Shown here: one piece after another, positions 1-7,990 of the stretch
How the letters are laid out: every line of letters starts with the position of its first letter
How positions within the stretch are numbered: position 1 is the first letter of the stretch
Source of the DNA: Pseudarthrobacter sp. fls2-241-R2A-127
Lineage (GTDB): Bacteria > Actinomycetota > Actinomycetes > Actinomycetales > Micrococcaceae
Direction of reading: 5' to 3'
Length of the DNA: 64,000 nucleotides
Assembly (NCBI RefSeq): GCF_030209355.1
Contig: NZ_JARVSF010000008.1
Location: forward strand, 390,854-454,853
The notes under the pieces: model-generated
What the model was told of the DNA's origin: nothing
Database searches by the model: none
What the model saw: only the letters and a program-made list of their open reading frames with translations
Made by a program: the position numbers and the translations under genes

Positions 1-66
1 GGGCTCAGACTACCCGCCGCATGCGCTTGGAGGTTTGTCCGGCCAGTCCTGCTGAGTGGTGCCGGG

Positions 67-819
67 TTACTGTACAGTGCCGGTGTTCGCGGCATAGGCA
101 GTGGCCTGGGCGCGCACCTGCCGGATGTAGGCATCGGACTGGTTGTACGAGTAGATGGCGTCCGTCCATCCCCGGGAAGTGGCCAGGTCGCCGCCGTGGA
201 CGCACAGGTAGGTGGCGGCGGAAAGGGCGGCATCGTCCAGGTTGAAGGGGTCCGCCACGCCGTCGCCGTTGCCGTCCAGTCCGGCGATCTTCCACGTTGA
301 CGGGATGAACTGCATGGGTCCCACGGCGTGGTCCCAGTGGGCGTCGCCGTCCAGGGCGCCGCCGTCCGTGTCCGGGATGGCGGCGAAGCCTGCGCCATTG
401 AGGCTGGGGCCCACAATGGGCCCGTTGCCCTGGGCCGCGGCGTCCGGGCTCCCGCCGCCGTAGGTACCGTGCTTTGATTCGACGTATCCCACTGCCGCCA
501 CCGTGTTCCAGCCGATCCCGCAGCCCGGATGCGATTCGTTGGCGCCGGCGGCAGCCGCAACGTAGGCGCGCAGAGCCGGCGCGGGAATGCCCGTTTTCCC
601 GGCCGCCTGGGCGAGCCAGCCGCCGTCGGGGGTCTTGGTCACGTTCACCGCCGTGGTCATGCCGGCGGACAATGCGTCAAGCTTCACGCCCGCCAGCGGC
701 GGCGGCGAAAAGACCCCGCGGGCGTCGTTACCCGGCTGCAGGATGGCCCAGAACGAAAATGCTGTGATAGCGCACACCAGGACGAGGCAGAGAACCAGGT
801 AGCGTTTGAAACGGAGCAC
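67..819 (-). CDS. Lytic murein transglycosylase (SLT/MltB-like)
   Basis: A 250-residue exported or membrane-anchored enzyme expected to cleave peptidoglycan glycan strands. Residues 5-27 form one hydrophobic segment without a clear cleavage site, so it is either a signal peptide or an anchor. The likely catalytic Glu114 lies in GYVESKHGTYGG, and the substrate-cleft motif GPMQFIPSTW follows about 55 residues later. A DGNGDGVADPFNLDDA stretch then leads to the conserved YLC segment. Both motifs are typical of actinobacterial lytic transglycosylases. The start is GTG at 819 with only a weak ribosome site, so the N-terminus is uncertain by a few residues. The gene is transcribed away from the membrane-protein gene at 1044. 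The 66 bases downstream hold nothing recognisable. Confidence 0.8.
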   Translation of the reverse strand: MLRFKRYLVLCLVLVCAITAFSFWAILQPGNDARGVFSPPPLAGVKLDALSAGMTTAVNVTKTPDGGWLAQAAGKTGIPAPALRAYVAAAAGANESHPGCGIGWNTVAAVGYVESKHGTYGGGSPDAAAQGNGPIVGPSLNGAGFAAIPDTDGGALDGDAHWDHAVGPMQFIPSTWKIAGLDGNGDGVADPFNLDDAALSAATYLCVHGGDLATSRGWTDAIYSYNQSDAYIRQVRAQATAYAANTGTVQ

Positions 820-1043
820 TGACCAATCAAACCATCACTGGCCGCTGCCCGTCGGCAGGCGTGGACCGCCCGCCTCCGGCACCACAGCGCAAGGATCACC
901 AAAGATTAGCGAAGGTTCCCCCAAACACGCGTCCAACAGTGCATGCGCATGAAAGCATCATCCTTCCGGGCTTCCGCGCCGCCAGCTCAGGCCGGGCTGA
1001 CGAAGGCGGCCCTGCGGTAGTTCTGTTGTCGGAGGGGGAAACG

Positions 1044-2192
1044 ATGTTCGTTCCGGGGGTTGGGGACCCTTATCGCGAGGTTGACCTGCCCGCGCGGATC
1101 CGCGCCTTGCGGATGCCGGGCTGGGCGGCGATCGCACTCGGCGCCGGCCTCGTGGTGGTCCCGACGGCGGCCGTGGCCGCCTCGATCCTCATCAACGAGG
1201 GCGACCATTCGATCATCCCCTTCTGGGTCGAAGCCCTGATTCTGGCGGGAGCACTCATATCATCGTTTATTGGCACGACATTGTTCTGGCGTGCCGGGGA
1301 GTGGGTAACGCTTACGGGCGACGCAGCGATCCTGACCAGGGCATTCGTCCTCCACACCAGTGTCGAACGTGCCCAGCTTGAGGACTTCCACGCCTACCTC
1401 CGCCAATATCCGGCGCGCGGAGGTCCTCAGTACCGCATGGTGCCCACCCTGACCAGCAGGGATTGGTACGACCGGCTCCGGGACCTGCCATTGCCGTTCC
1501 TGTCCTATTGGAACCCCGTGGGAGGCACAGAAGCTGCGCTCCCGGCGCACGCTGCCTATATTGAGGCCTGGGCCCGTGCAGGCAGCAACCCGTATTCAAG
1601 GGCTGCATACTTTCGTACCATGCCCGCCAACGTCTCGATGCACCGGCAAGCCGTCCGGACGGGCCTGCAGCGTCGCTCACGCATATGGGCGATTGCGGTC
1701 CCGGTCGCGTCGGTGTCCCTTGGCCTCGGACTCGGCTTCGGGCATGGACCAGTCGCCAAGGTCCTGGGACACACCACGAGCGTCGACGCCCAAACAAACC
1801 GCACCGGCGTCCGCGACCTCGACGACGCACTCACTCCCGGCGTCACCGCCTACCAGTGGCGCGCCAAGGTCTACCCCGACACCGGAACGAGGGAATTCAC
1901 TTTCTTCCCAACAGTGAAATCGCTGCCGCCCGCGCAATATACAGTCCGATATTTCATCCGGGACCCGGCGCAGCATGGTCCCGGCCTCAGTGCCCCCGAG
2001 CAGAAGTACGGCCGGATAATCTCGCAGGGCACCATCTCTGCCAGGGATCCCTCGATCGAGTTCACGCTCGATAACAACGACAGCACGTTCACGTTCGAGG
2101 TCTATGTCACCGACGAGCAAGGCCACACCACGTTCAATTCCGAGCTCTACCGGAACATTGCGGCCCTTCCGTCGCCCGCCCCCACGTCCTGA
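1044..2192 (+). CDS. Membrane protein of unknown function, three TM segments
   Basis: I do not recognise the family of this 382-residue protein. The ATG at 1044 is chosen because GGAGGGGG lies just upstream; the open frame extends back to 861, but that extension has no ribosome site and unusual composition. Two hydrophobic helices lie near residues 24-48 and 55-78, followed by a roughly 130-residue soluble segment. A third helix (IWAIAVPVASVSLGLGLGF) is near residues 216-235, and a C-terminal domain of about 150 residues follows that looks beta-rich, with many T, V and F residues. The topology suggests an extracytoplasmic C-terminal domain. The only downstream neighbour is a carbonic anhydrase remnant, so context gives no functional clue. 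Confidence 0.65.
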   Translation: MFVPGVGDPYREVDLPARIRALRMPGWAAIALGAGLVVVPTAAVAASILINEGDHSIIPFWVEALILAGALISSFIGTTLFWRAGEWVTLTGDAAILTRAFVLHTSVERAQLEDFHAYLRQYPARGGPQYRMVPTLTSRDWYDRLRDLPLPFLSYWNPVGGTEAALPAHAAYIEAWARAGSNPYSRAAYFRTMPANVSMHRQAVRTGLQRRSRIWAIAVPVASVSLGLGLGFGHGPVAKVLGHTTSVDAQTNRTGVRDLDDALTPGVTAYQWRAKVYPDTGTREFTFFPTVKSLPPAQYTVRYFIRDPAQHGPGLSAPEQKYGRIISQGTISARDPSIEFTLDNNDSTFTFEVYVTDEQGHTTFNSELYRNIAALPSPAPTS

Positions 2193-2220
2193 GAGAAATC
2201 CTTCTCCCCCGCAGCCCCCG

Positions 2221-2640
2221 CGAAAGGCGGTAGTCTTCGTGGTGCGGACGGCCGGACACGTGCCGGATTACGCCGTGCTCGGCTCGCTCGAGTACGCAGT
2301 GTCGGTGCTCCATGTTCCGCTGATCGCAGTACTCGGGCACGACCACTGCGGCGCCGTCACGGCGGCCCAACACGCGATTGAAACCGGGGTTGCGCCGCCG
2401 GGCCACATCCGCGACCTCGTCGAAAGGATCACGCCCTCGGTGCTGGCGTCCGCTAACGCCGCCCAGCAGGACATCCACGCCGTGGTGGTGGAGCACGTCA
2501 AGCAGACCGTACACCGGCTGCTGGATAATTCTCGGGTGATCTTCGATGCTGTGGACAACTACTCCACCGCCGTCGTCGGACTGGCATACCGGCTCGACGA
2601 GGGCAGGGTGCAGCTCGTCTCCACAGCCGGCGTCCTCTGA
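2221..2640 (+). pseudogene. Beta-carbonic anhydrase remnant, 5' truncated
   Basis: The frame from about 2230 reads VVFVVRTAGH, then LGSLEYAV, LGHDHCGAV and a normal C-terminus. This matches the second half of beta-class carbonic anhydrases and keeps the HxxC half of the zinc site. The N-terminal third, with the CxDxR motif that supplies the other zinc Cys and the catalytic Asp, is absent. The in-frame sequence upstream lies inside the preceding membrane-protein gene in another frame and has no CA similarity. No start with a ribosome site precedes the conserved part; a GTG at 2239 is possible but would give an incomplete enzyme. I read it as a deletion remnant left next to 2192. Confidence 0.75.
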
Positions 2641-2699
2641 CCGGAGCCGAGCAGCCGGACCAGCTGCCGCGGTGTTCCGGCGGGCCTGCCGGCTACAAG

Positions 2700-2735
2700 A
2701 AATATGCAGCGCGCCCGCGGGCGCGCTGCATATTT
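2700..2735. terminator. Perfect 36-bp palindrome, bidirectional terminator
   Basis: Two 18-base arms with no loop mismatch: AAATATGCAGCGCGCCCG and its exact reverse complement. The GC-rich core is flanked by A-tract and T-tract ends on both strands, so it can terminate in both directions. It lies between the plus-strand carbonic anhydrase remnant (ends 2640) and the minus-strand gluconokinase (ends 2752). Confidence 0.85.
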
Positions 2736-2751
2736 ATTCGGCGGTCGGGTG

Positions 2752-3369
2752 TCAGGACCCGTCGGAGGCCGGAGTGCCCGCGGAGGAACTGCCCGGCCGC
2801 GGGTGGCCGAGGGCCGAGGAACCGGAAGCCGGTGATAGCCCCAACCGGCGGACGATTTCGGCCGCCTCCTCCGCGGGAGTGCGACCCACGTCGATGACGA
2901 TGGTGTTCTCCTCCGGTCCCGGGGGTTCCAACGTGGCGATCTGCGAGTCGAGCAGGGTCGGCGGCATGTAGTGGTCCATGCGGGTGGTCAGCCGCCGGGC
3001 AATCTGTTCCTTGGAGCCGGACAGGTGCACGAACACGACGTTCTTTTCCCGGAGCCTGTCCCGGTAGACCTTCTTCAACGCCGAGCAGGTAATGATCCCT
3101 GGTATCCCGGCCATCGTGTGTTCGATGATCCAGGAGGCGATCGTGTCCAGCCACGGCCAGCGGTCCTCATCGGTCAGCGGGATTCCGGACGCCATCTTTT
3201 CGATGTTCTCCGGCGAGTGAAGGTCGTCGCCCTCCTCGAGGTCCCAGCCCAGCTGGCCGGCGAGGATGCCTGCCACCGTGGATTTACCGGATCCGGACAC
3301 GCCCATGATGACCAGGACGGGCTGCTGCTGGTCCTGCCCCGATGCGGGCGCGCCTTCCTGCGTCGTCAT
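2752..3369 (-). CDS. gntK: Gluconokinase
   Basis: This 205-residue kinase phosphorylates D-gluconate to 6-phosphogluconate with ATP in the cytoplasm, feeding the pentose phosphate pathway. The Walker A loop GVSGSGKST is at residues 23-31. The GntK pattern continues with EGDDLHSPENIEKMASGIPLTD, CSALKKVYRDRLR and a lid region HYMPPTLLDSQ. The first 16 residues and the Pro/Ser/Gly-rich last 25 residues are extensions to the usual 170-residue enzyme. The ATG at 3369 overlaps the permease stop codon as ATGA, implying translational coupling. The frame is open further upstream, but that part lies inside the permease gene. Confidence 0.93.
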   Translation of the reverse strand: MTTQEGAPASGQDQQQPVLVIMGVSGSGKSTVAGILAGQLGWDLEEGDDLHSPENIEKMASGIPLTDEDRWPWLDTIASWIIEHTMAGIPGIITCSALKKVYRDRLREKNVVFVHLSGSKEQIARRLTTRMDHYMPPTLLDSQIATLEPPGPEENTIVIDVGRTPAEEAAEIVRRLGLSPASGSSALGHPRPGSSSAGTPASDGS

Positions 3370-4772
3370 GGAATCACCACGGAGAGAACCATCACCAGGC
3401 CGAAGCCGACGAGGGAGATCAGCGTCTCCATCACGGACCAGGTCTTGAATGTCTGGCCCACGGTAAGGCCGAAGAGTTCCTTCACGAGCCAGAACCCGGC
3501 GTCGTTGACGTGGGACAGGAACAGCGAGCCTGCACCCACTGCGAGTGCCAGCAGGCCTGCATGCCCCGGGGAAAGGGATGTGGCCAACGGCGCGACGATG
3601 CCGGCGGCCGTGACGGTGGCGACGGTGGCCGAACCGGTGGCCAGGCGCATCGCTACGGCGATGAGGAACCCAAGGACCAGCACCGAAATGTTGGCTCCCG
3701 TGGCCCATTTCGCGACGGCGTCACCTACCCCGGCGCCGATCAGCGTCTGCTTGAAACCGCCGCCGGCGCCAACGATCAGGATCACTGCGGCGATGGGCCC
3801 CACGGAGGCGCCGATCTTGCCGCCGATCTTGTTGCCGGTGAAACCGACGGCGTAGCCGAAGGTCACCAGGGCAAGGAGCACTGCGAGGGTCATCGCGACC
3901 AGGGGTTCACCGATGAAGTCGAAAAATACGCGTGCCGCACTCGGGTTCTTTGCGTCGGGGGAAACGATGTCAACGATTGCCTTGAGGAGCATGAGCACGA
4001 CAGGAAAGACGATGGTCAGCAAGGTGACGAGGAAGGTCGGCTGCCGCTTGGCGTCCGGGTCGGCCTGGGTGTGTTCGGTGTCGACGCCGCCGGCCATCTT
4101 GGGTGCGTCCACCGGGACCCAGCGGGCTGCGTAGATCGAGAACAGCGGGCCGCAGATGATGACCGTGGGAATGGCGATGAGGAGGCCAAGGGCCAGCGTG
4201 ATGCCGAGGGGCGCGTTCAGGCTGGAGATGGCAACCAAGGGGCCGGGGTGCGGCGGAACCAGTCCGTGGAGCACGGAAAGGCCTGCAAGGGCTGGGATGG
4301 CGACGCGCATCAGCTTCCCGCCGGAGCGCTGGGCGACCAGCACGACGACGGGCAACAGGAGCACCAGGCCGATCTCGAAGAACATCGGCAGGCCAATGAT
4401 TACCGCAACCAAGGCCATGGCCCACGGCAGGAGCTTCGGGGAGACCTTGCCAAGCAACGTGTCCACCACGCGGTTTGCGCCGCCGGAATCGGCAAGCAGC
4501 TTGCCCAGCATCGCACCGAGGGCGATGAGGAGGCCCACTTCCTTGAGGGTGTTTCCCACGCCGTCTTCGAAGTTGCTGATGACCTTGTCCAGGCCGACGC
4601 CGGACGCGAGTCCCACAAAGGCCGAACCGAGTACCAGGGACAGGAAGGGGTGGAGCTTGAATTTGACGATCAGCAGCACGATGAGGGCGATGCCGATGGT
4701 GGCGACCACCACGAGCTGGGTGTCGTGGCCGTTCCAGGGCTGCGCTGCCGCAGGAAGGAGGAGGGGTGTCAT
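3366..4772 (-). CDS. gntP: Gluconate:H+ symporter, GntP family
   Basis: A 468-residue inner-membrane permease with about twelve to fourteen hydrophobic segments. It carries GntP-family signatures such as GLPMFFEIGLVLLLPVV and HGLVPPHPGPLVAI in the first half, and FLSHVNDAGFWLVKE near the C-terminus. It imports gluconate for the kinase encoded by the overlapping downstream gene. ATG 4772 is preferred over the upstream in-frame start at 4829 because AAGGAAAG lies directly before it and the next residues begin the normal N-terminus. It is the first gene of the gntP-gntK operon and is divergent from the FCD regulator at 4927. Confidence 0.92.
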   Translation of the reverse strand: MTPLLLPAAAQPWNGHDTQLVVVATIGIALIVLLIVKFKLHPFLSLVLGSAFVGLASGVGLDKVISNFEDGVGNTLKEVGLLIALGAMLGKLLADSGGANRVVDTLLGKVSPKLLPWAMALVAVIIGLPMFFEIGLVLLLPVVVLVAQRSGGKLMRVAIPALAGLSVLHGLVPPHPGPLVAISSLNAPLGITLALGLLIAIPTVIICGPLFSIYAARWVPVDAPKMAGGVDTEHTQADPDAKRQPTFLVTLLTIVFPVVLMLLKAIVDIVSPDAKNPSAARVFFDFIGEPLVAMTLAVLLALVTFGYAVGFTGNKIGGKIGASVGPIAAVILIVGAGGGFKQTLIGAGVGDAVAKWATGANISVLVLGFLIAVAMRLATGSATVATVTAAGIVAPLATSLSPGHAGLLALAVGAGSLFLSHVNDAGFWLVKELFGLTVGQTFKTWSVMETLISLVGFGLVMVLSVVIP

Positions 4773-4926
4773 GGCTTTCCTTGGGTTGGGGCGGAGTCCG
4801 GATTTGTTTGTTTTTGACCGGCCCGCCAAATATGCTGTGGATCACCGTACACACTAAATACGATTTATGGAACCCGGCGGCGCTGCCAGAAGTTAGGCGT
4901 ACCTCCGGGCTGAGGGGGACCCCAAA
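4773..4926. promoter_or_regulatory. Divergent gntP / gntR-type regulatory region
   Basis: 154 bases separate the divergent permease and regulator starts. The segment around 4830-4870 is clearly AT-richer than its surroundings (TATGCTGTGG, ACTAAATACGATTTATGG), as expected for promoters and a regulator site. I cannot assign a unique -35/-10 pair. A purine-rich GAGGGGGA just before 4927 serves the regulator gene. Confidence 0.45.
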
Positions 4927-5646
4927 ATGCCTGACCAACCAGGGACGGCCCGACATGTGAGCAGGCACTCCGCGATCGTCGAGCGGCTCGGGAGCGACAT
5001 CACGTCCGGCAAACTGGCCACCGGCCTGGTGCTCCGGTCCGAAGACATGGAGCAAAAGTACGAGGTCACCCGGTCCGTGCTCCGGGAGGGCCTGCGCGTA
5101 CTGGAAACACTCGGAATGGTGTCCTCCCGGCGCAGCGTGGGTGTATCCATCCGCCCTCAAGCCGAGTGGAATGTTTTCGATCCACTCGTGGTCCGGTGGC
5201 GCCTGAACGGGGCAGGCAGGGCGGCCCAGCTTCGCTCACTGACCGAGCTCCGCTCCGCCGTCGAACCTCTCGCCGCAAAACTGGCTGCCACGCGGATAGC
5301 TGCCGAGGACGGGCGCCGGCTCCTTGACCTTGCGGCGGGACTTGAAGTCACTGCCGCAGCAGGCGACCTGGCCGCCTTCCTCCCCCTGGACATCCAATTC
5401 CACGCGCTGATCCTGAAAGCATCCGGCAACGAGATGCTGCTGAACCTTGAATCGGCAATTGCAGAGGTCCTGACAGGTCGAACCCAGCACGGGTTGATGC
5501 CCGATCGGCCCGAGCCCGAGCCGCTGCGCCTGCACCTCGAGGTCGCGAGGGCCGTTGTCGCCAGCGAACCAGCCGCAGCACACGCGGCCATGCAACGCAT
5601 CGTGGATATCGCCGGCCAGGAAATGGATGCGATTTTGGGAGAGTAA
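4927..5646 (+). CDS. GntR-family regulator, FCD (FadR-like) subfamily
   Basis: A 239-residue DNA-binding repressor or activator. The winged helix covers roughly residues 10-75 (SGKLATGLVLRSEDMEQKYEVTRSVLREGLRVLE). An all-helical FCD ligand domain follows, with the metal/ligand histidines in DIQFHALILKASGN near residue 160 and RLHLEVARAV near 200. Position and divergent orientation point to control of the gluconate genes with gluconate or 6-phosphogluconate as effector; this is inferred from context. A GAGGGGGA ribosome site precedes the ATG. The gene converges on the DFA-III hydrolase, leaving 22 bases between stop codons. Confidence 0.85.
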   Translation: MPDQPGTARHVSRHSAIVERLGSDITSGKLATGLVLRSEDMEQKYEVTRSVLREGLRVLETLGMVSSRRSVGVSIRPQAEWNVFDPLVVRWRLNGAGRAAQLRSLTELRSAVEPLAAKLAATRIAAEDGRRLLDLAAGLEVTAAAGDLAAFLPLDIQFHALILKASGNEMLLNLESAIAEVLTGRTQHGLMPDRPEPEPLRLHLEVARAVVASEPAAAHAAMQRIVDIAGQEMDAILGE

Positions 5647-5668
5647 TTCCGCCCCTCCCCTGCCGCGC

Positions 5669-7006
5669 CTACAAGCCCACTGCCGGTGTTGCCCTGACGG
5701 CGTTGGCCGCCCGGTCGGCCAGCACCTGGGTTTCGGTTCCAGAATCAAGAATCGTGTTGCGGACGGAGCCGGCATCGACCTGTACGGCCGTCACGGCGAG
5801 GCCGTCGGCGGCGCCCGTGGCCAGCAAAGCGTCCACCTGCGCCTCAAAGCAGGAGTCACTCGATGTGGCGTTGACGTCCAGGGCCACTACGTGGTTTGTG
5901 GAGACAAAATTGCCGGCGCCCTCAACCAGCCGGATGATGACCGGGGTGGCACCTTCCGGCCGGATGGATTGCGAGTCGACGACTTCCGAGAAGTGGTTGC
6001 CGATGATCGAATTATTGTTTCCGCTGACGCTCAGAAGCCCCTGCAGGTCGTCCTTCCCGTTGTCGATTCCCAGGAAGGGCGTCCACGGTTCGTGGTCGCG
6101 CAGGAAATGGTTGGTGGCCACGAGGTTCTCGGAACTGTTGGCAGCGAGGACCACCATGCCGGGATAGAACGAGTGCAGCCGGTTGTTGCTGACACTTGAA
6201 CGGGTCACACCCTCAAAGTGGACGCTGCTGGCCCCTCGGGGGAACACGTTGTTCGCGGTGACCAGGAGCCCGCCATGGTTCTCGGCGTAGATCGAGTGGC
6301 CTTTAAAGCCTGCGCCGATCAGGTTGTCGGTGATCTTCGATGCCTGGCCCCACCCACGCAGTTCGATGCAGTTGCCGCACTCGGCGATGAAGTTGTCGTG
6401 GATGGACAGTGCGTCCGCCTTGTGGATGGTCAGTGCGTTCTCGAGGTAGATGAACCCCATGCCGTTGATGCGGAAGGAGTCGTTGGCGCTGGCGGCGTAG
6501 ATCCCCGTTTTGCCGTTGACGTAGGTGTTTTCCGGGTGGAGGTCCGAACCATCCGGTGCGAAGTGCATCCCGTCGATGCAGAAGTTGGAGAACTCCACGG
6601 AACTGATCCGGGGGCTGCCGTCCCGCTCGACATAGAACGCGGCGCCTGCGGGTCCCGCTGCCTGTCCACCGGCAAGGTCCACGAGGATCCGGCTGCCTCC
6701 GGGCCACAGCTCGTGCAAGTCCGGCCACTCCTCCTGGGGAACGTTGAACCGGATGCTCGATGATGTGAAGCCGTGTCCTGAACCTTGGATCTTGAGGAAA
6801 CTGATGTCGATCAGCACCTGGGTACGGAGCCGGTAGTCCCCCGGCGGCAGGTAGATCACCGCACCCGGTTTTCCGCCGTCGTCCACGTTGGTGCCGGACT
6901 GCCGTTCCTTGATGTCCGCGATGATGCTGTTGATGACTTCCCCGACGTCTTTGGCCGGGTTGCCGATGTGCCACGCCGTCACGTCGTAATAGTTGTTGCT
7001 GGACAT
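5669..7006 (-). CDS. Cytoplasmic difructose anhydride III hydrolase (DFA-IIIase)
   Basis: A 445-residue right-handed beta-helix protein of the inulin fructotransferase family with no signal peptide. It lies in an operon with an importer, a fructosidase and a sugar kinase. It aligns with the secreted enzyme at 14302 across the whole chain (YDVTAW, INSIIADIK, PGAVIYLPPGDYRLRTQV, GHGF). The pair Asp204 and Glu215 in HDNFIAECGNCIEL corresponds to the catalytic Asp/Glu reported for this family. Known Arthrobacter DFA-IIIases are intracellular and hydrolyse DFA III to inulobiose, so that role is inferred here. Start ATG 7006 follows AGGGAAG; the frame opens at 7030, but that lies almost at the upstream gene end. 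A cytoplasmic fructotransferase is the alternative. Confidence 0.82.
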   Translation of the reverse strand: MSSNNYYDVTAWHIGNPAKDVGEVINSIIADIKERQSGTNVDDGGKPGAVIYLPPGDYRLRTQVLIDISFLKIQGSGHGFTSSSIRFNVPQEEWPDLHELWPGGSRILVDLAGGQAAGPAGAAFYVERDGSPRISSVEFSNFCIDGMHFAPDGSDLHPENTYVNGKTGIYAASANDSFRINGMGFIYLENALTIHKADALSIHDNFIAECGNCIELRGWGQASKITDNLIGAGFKGHSIYAENHGGLLVTANNVFPRGASSVHFEGVTRSSVSNNRLHSFYPGMVVLAANSSENLVATNHFLRDHEPWTPFLGIDNGKDDLQGLLSVSGNNNSIIGNHFSEVVDSQSIRPEGATPVIIRLVEGAGNFVSTNHVVALDVNATSSDSCFEAQVDALLATGAADGLAVTAVQVDAGSVRNTILDSGTETQVLADRAANAVRATPAVGL

Positions 7007-7026
7007 AGTTTCTTCCCTTGGTGTTC

Positions 7027-7977
7027 TCACTGGTGTGCCGGCTGCTGTTCCGGGAGGCCTGACTGCAGTTCATCCAATGTTGGCGGCTGGGCGCCCGGGC
7101 GGCCAACCGTGATTGCGGCGGCCTTGGCTGCCATCCGGCCCAGCGCTTCCAGCACTGACGGCGCCAGGCCGTCCGCCCCACGCATGAGGAGTCCGTAAAT
7201 CAGGGCGGACATGTATGAGTCGCCGGCACCGATGGTGTCCGCCACTGTTGCTGGGACCGAGGGAACCAGCACACAGGTGTCCCTGGTGGTCAGCATGGAC
7301 CCCTCCGCTCCCCTGGTGATCGCGACCAGACGGGCGCCCAACCCCAGGATGTGGCCTGAAATCTCCTCCAGCGGCCGCCGCGGGTAGAGCCAGTGCGCAT
7401 CCTCATCACTGAGCTTGACCACCTCGGTGAACGGGATGAGTTCCTCGAAGATCGTCTTCGCCTCAACGTGGCTGCCGAGCAGGGCGGGGCGGATGTTGGG
7501 GTCGTACGTGACCATGCAGCGCCGGTGTGACTGTTCGAGGAGCCCGCGTACTGCAGCCGCACCCGGTGCCAGGAAAGTGGCGATCGAGCCGGCGTGCAGG
7601 ATTTTGGGCAGCATGGCCGGCGCCGTCCGCGGAAGGTCCCACCGGAGGTCGAAGTCGTACCGGGCCGAACCGTCCGAGGCCAGGACGGCGGTGGCGGTAG
7701 CGGTTGTACCCTGCCGCCTGGAACCGGGCAGGAGGCGTACGCCCGCGCTTCGAAGGTGGCCTTCGATGGCTGCTGCGTAGTGGTCGTCCCCGATTGACGT
7801 CAGCAGTTCGGTCTGGACTCCCAGCCGGCCGAGCCCGTAGGCAACGTTTGCCGGCGATCCGCCCGGGTGCTCCACCGTGCCCCGGGGGGAGACGACAATA
7901 TCCACCAAGGCTTCGCCGACGACCATCACATCGGTCCCCACCGCGGGGCCATCGGGGAGGTGCTGGGGTGTTGACAT
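7027..7977 (-). CDS. PfkB-family sugar kinase, probable fructokinase
   Basis: A 316-residue ribokinase-fold kinase. It has the N-terminal PfkB signature GGSPANVAYGLGRLG and the C-terminal signature DTIGAGDSYMSALIYGLL, whose GAGD Asp is the catalytic base. Context indicates that it phosphorylates fructose released from DFA III and inulobiose by the neighbouring hydrolases. ATG 7977 is chosen over an upstream in-frame start at 7998 because GGAAGGG precedes it and 7998 would overlap the fructosidase gene. Spacing is 13 bases after the GH32 stop and 20 bases before the DFA-IIIase start, so the genes are co-transcribed. Confidence 0.85.
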   Translation of the reverse strand: MSTPQHLPDGPAVGTDVMVVGEALVDIVVSPRGTVEHPGGSPANVAYGLGRLGVQTELLTSIGDDHYAAAIEGHLRSAGVRLLPGSRRQGTTATATAVLASDGSARYDFDLRWDLPRTAPAMLPKILHAGSIATFLAPGAAAVRGLLEQSHRRCMVTYDPNIRPALLGSHVEAKTIFEELIPFTEVVKLSDEDAHWLYPRRPLEEISGHILGLGARLVAITRGAEGSMLTTRDTCVLVPSVPATVADTIGAGDSYMSALIYGLLMRGADGLAPSVLEALGRMAAKAAAITVGRPGAQPPTLDELQSGLPEQQPAHQ

Positions 7978-7990
7978 TCGGGACCCTTCC

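Noticed and set aside
3342..4817. A 491-residue open frame on the plus strand opposite gntP
   Set aside because: It is the antisense shadow of the gntP coding sequence: polar, His/Gly/Asp-rich translation without domains, produced by high GC at third positions.
3970..5160. A 396-residue minus-strand frame across gntP and the regulator
   Set aside because: Out-of-frame shadow of gntP that also crosses the divergent promoter region; no domain seen.
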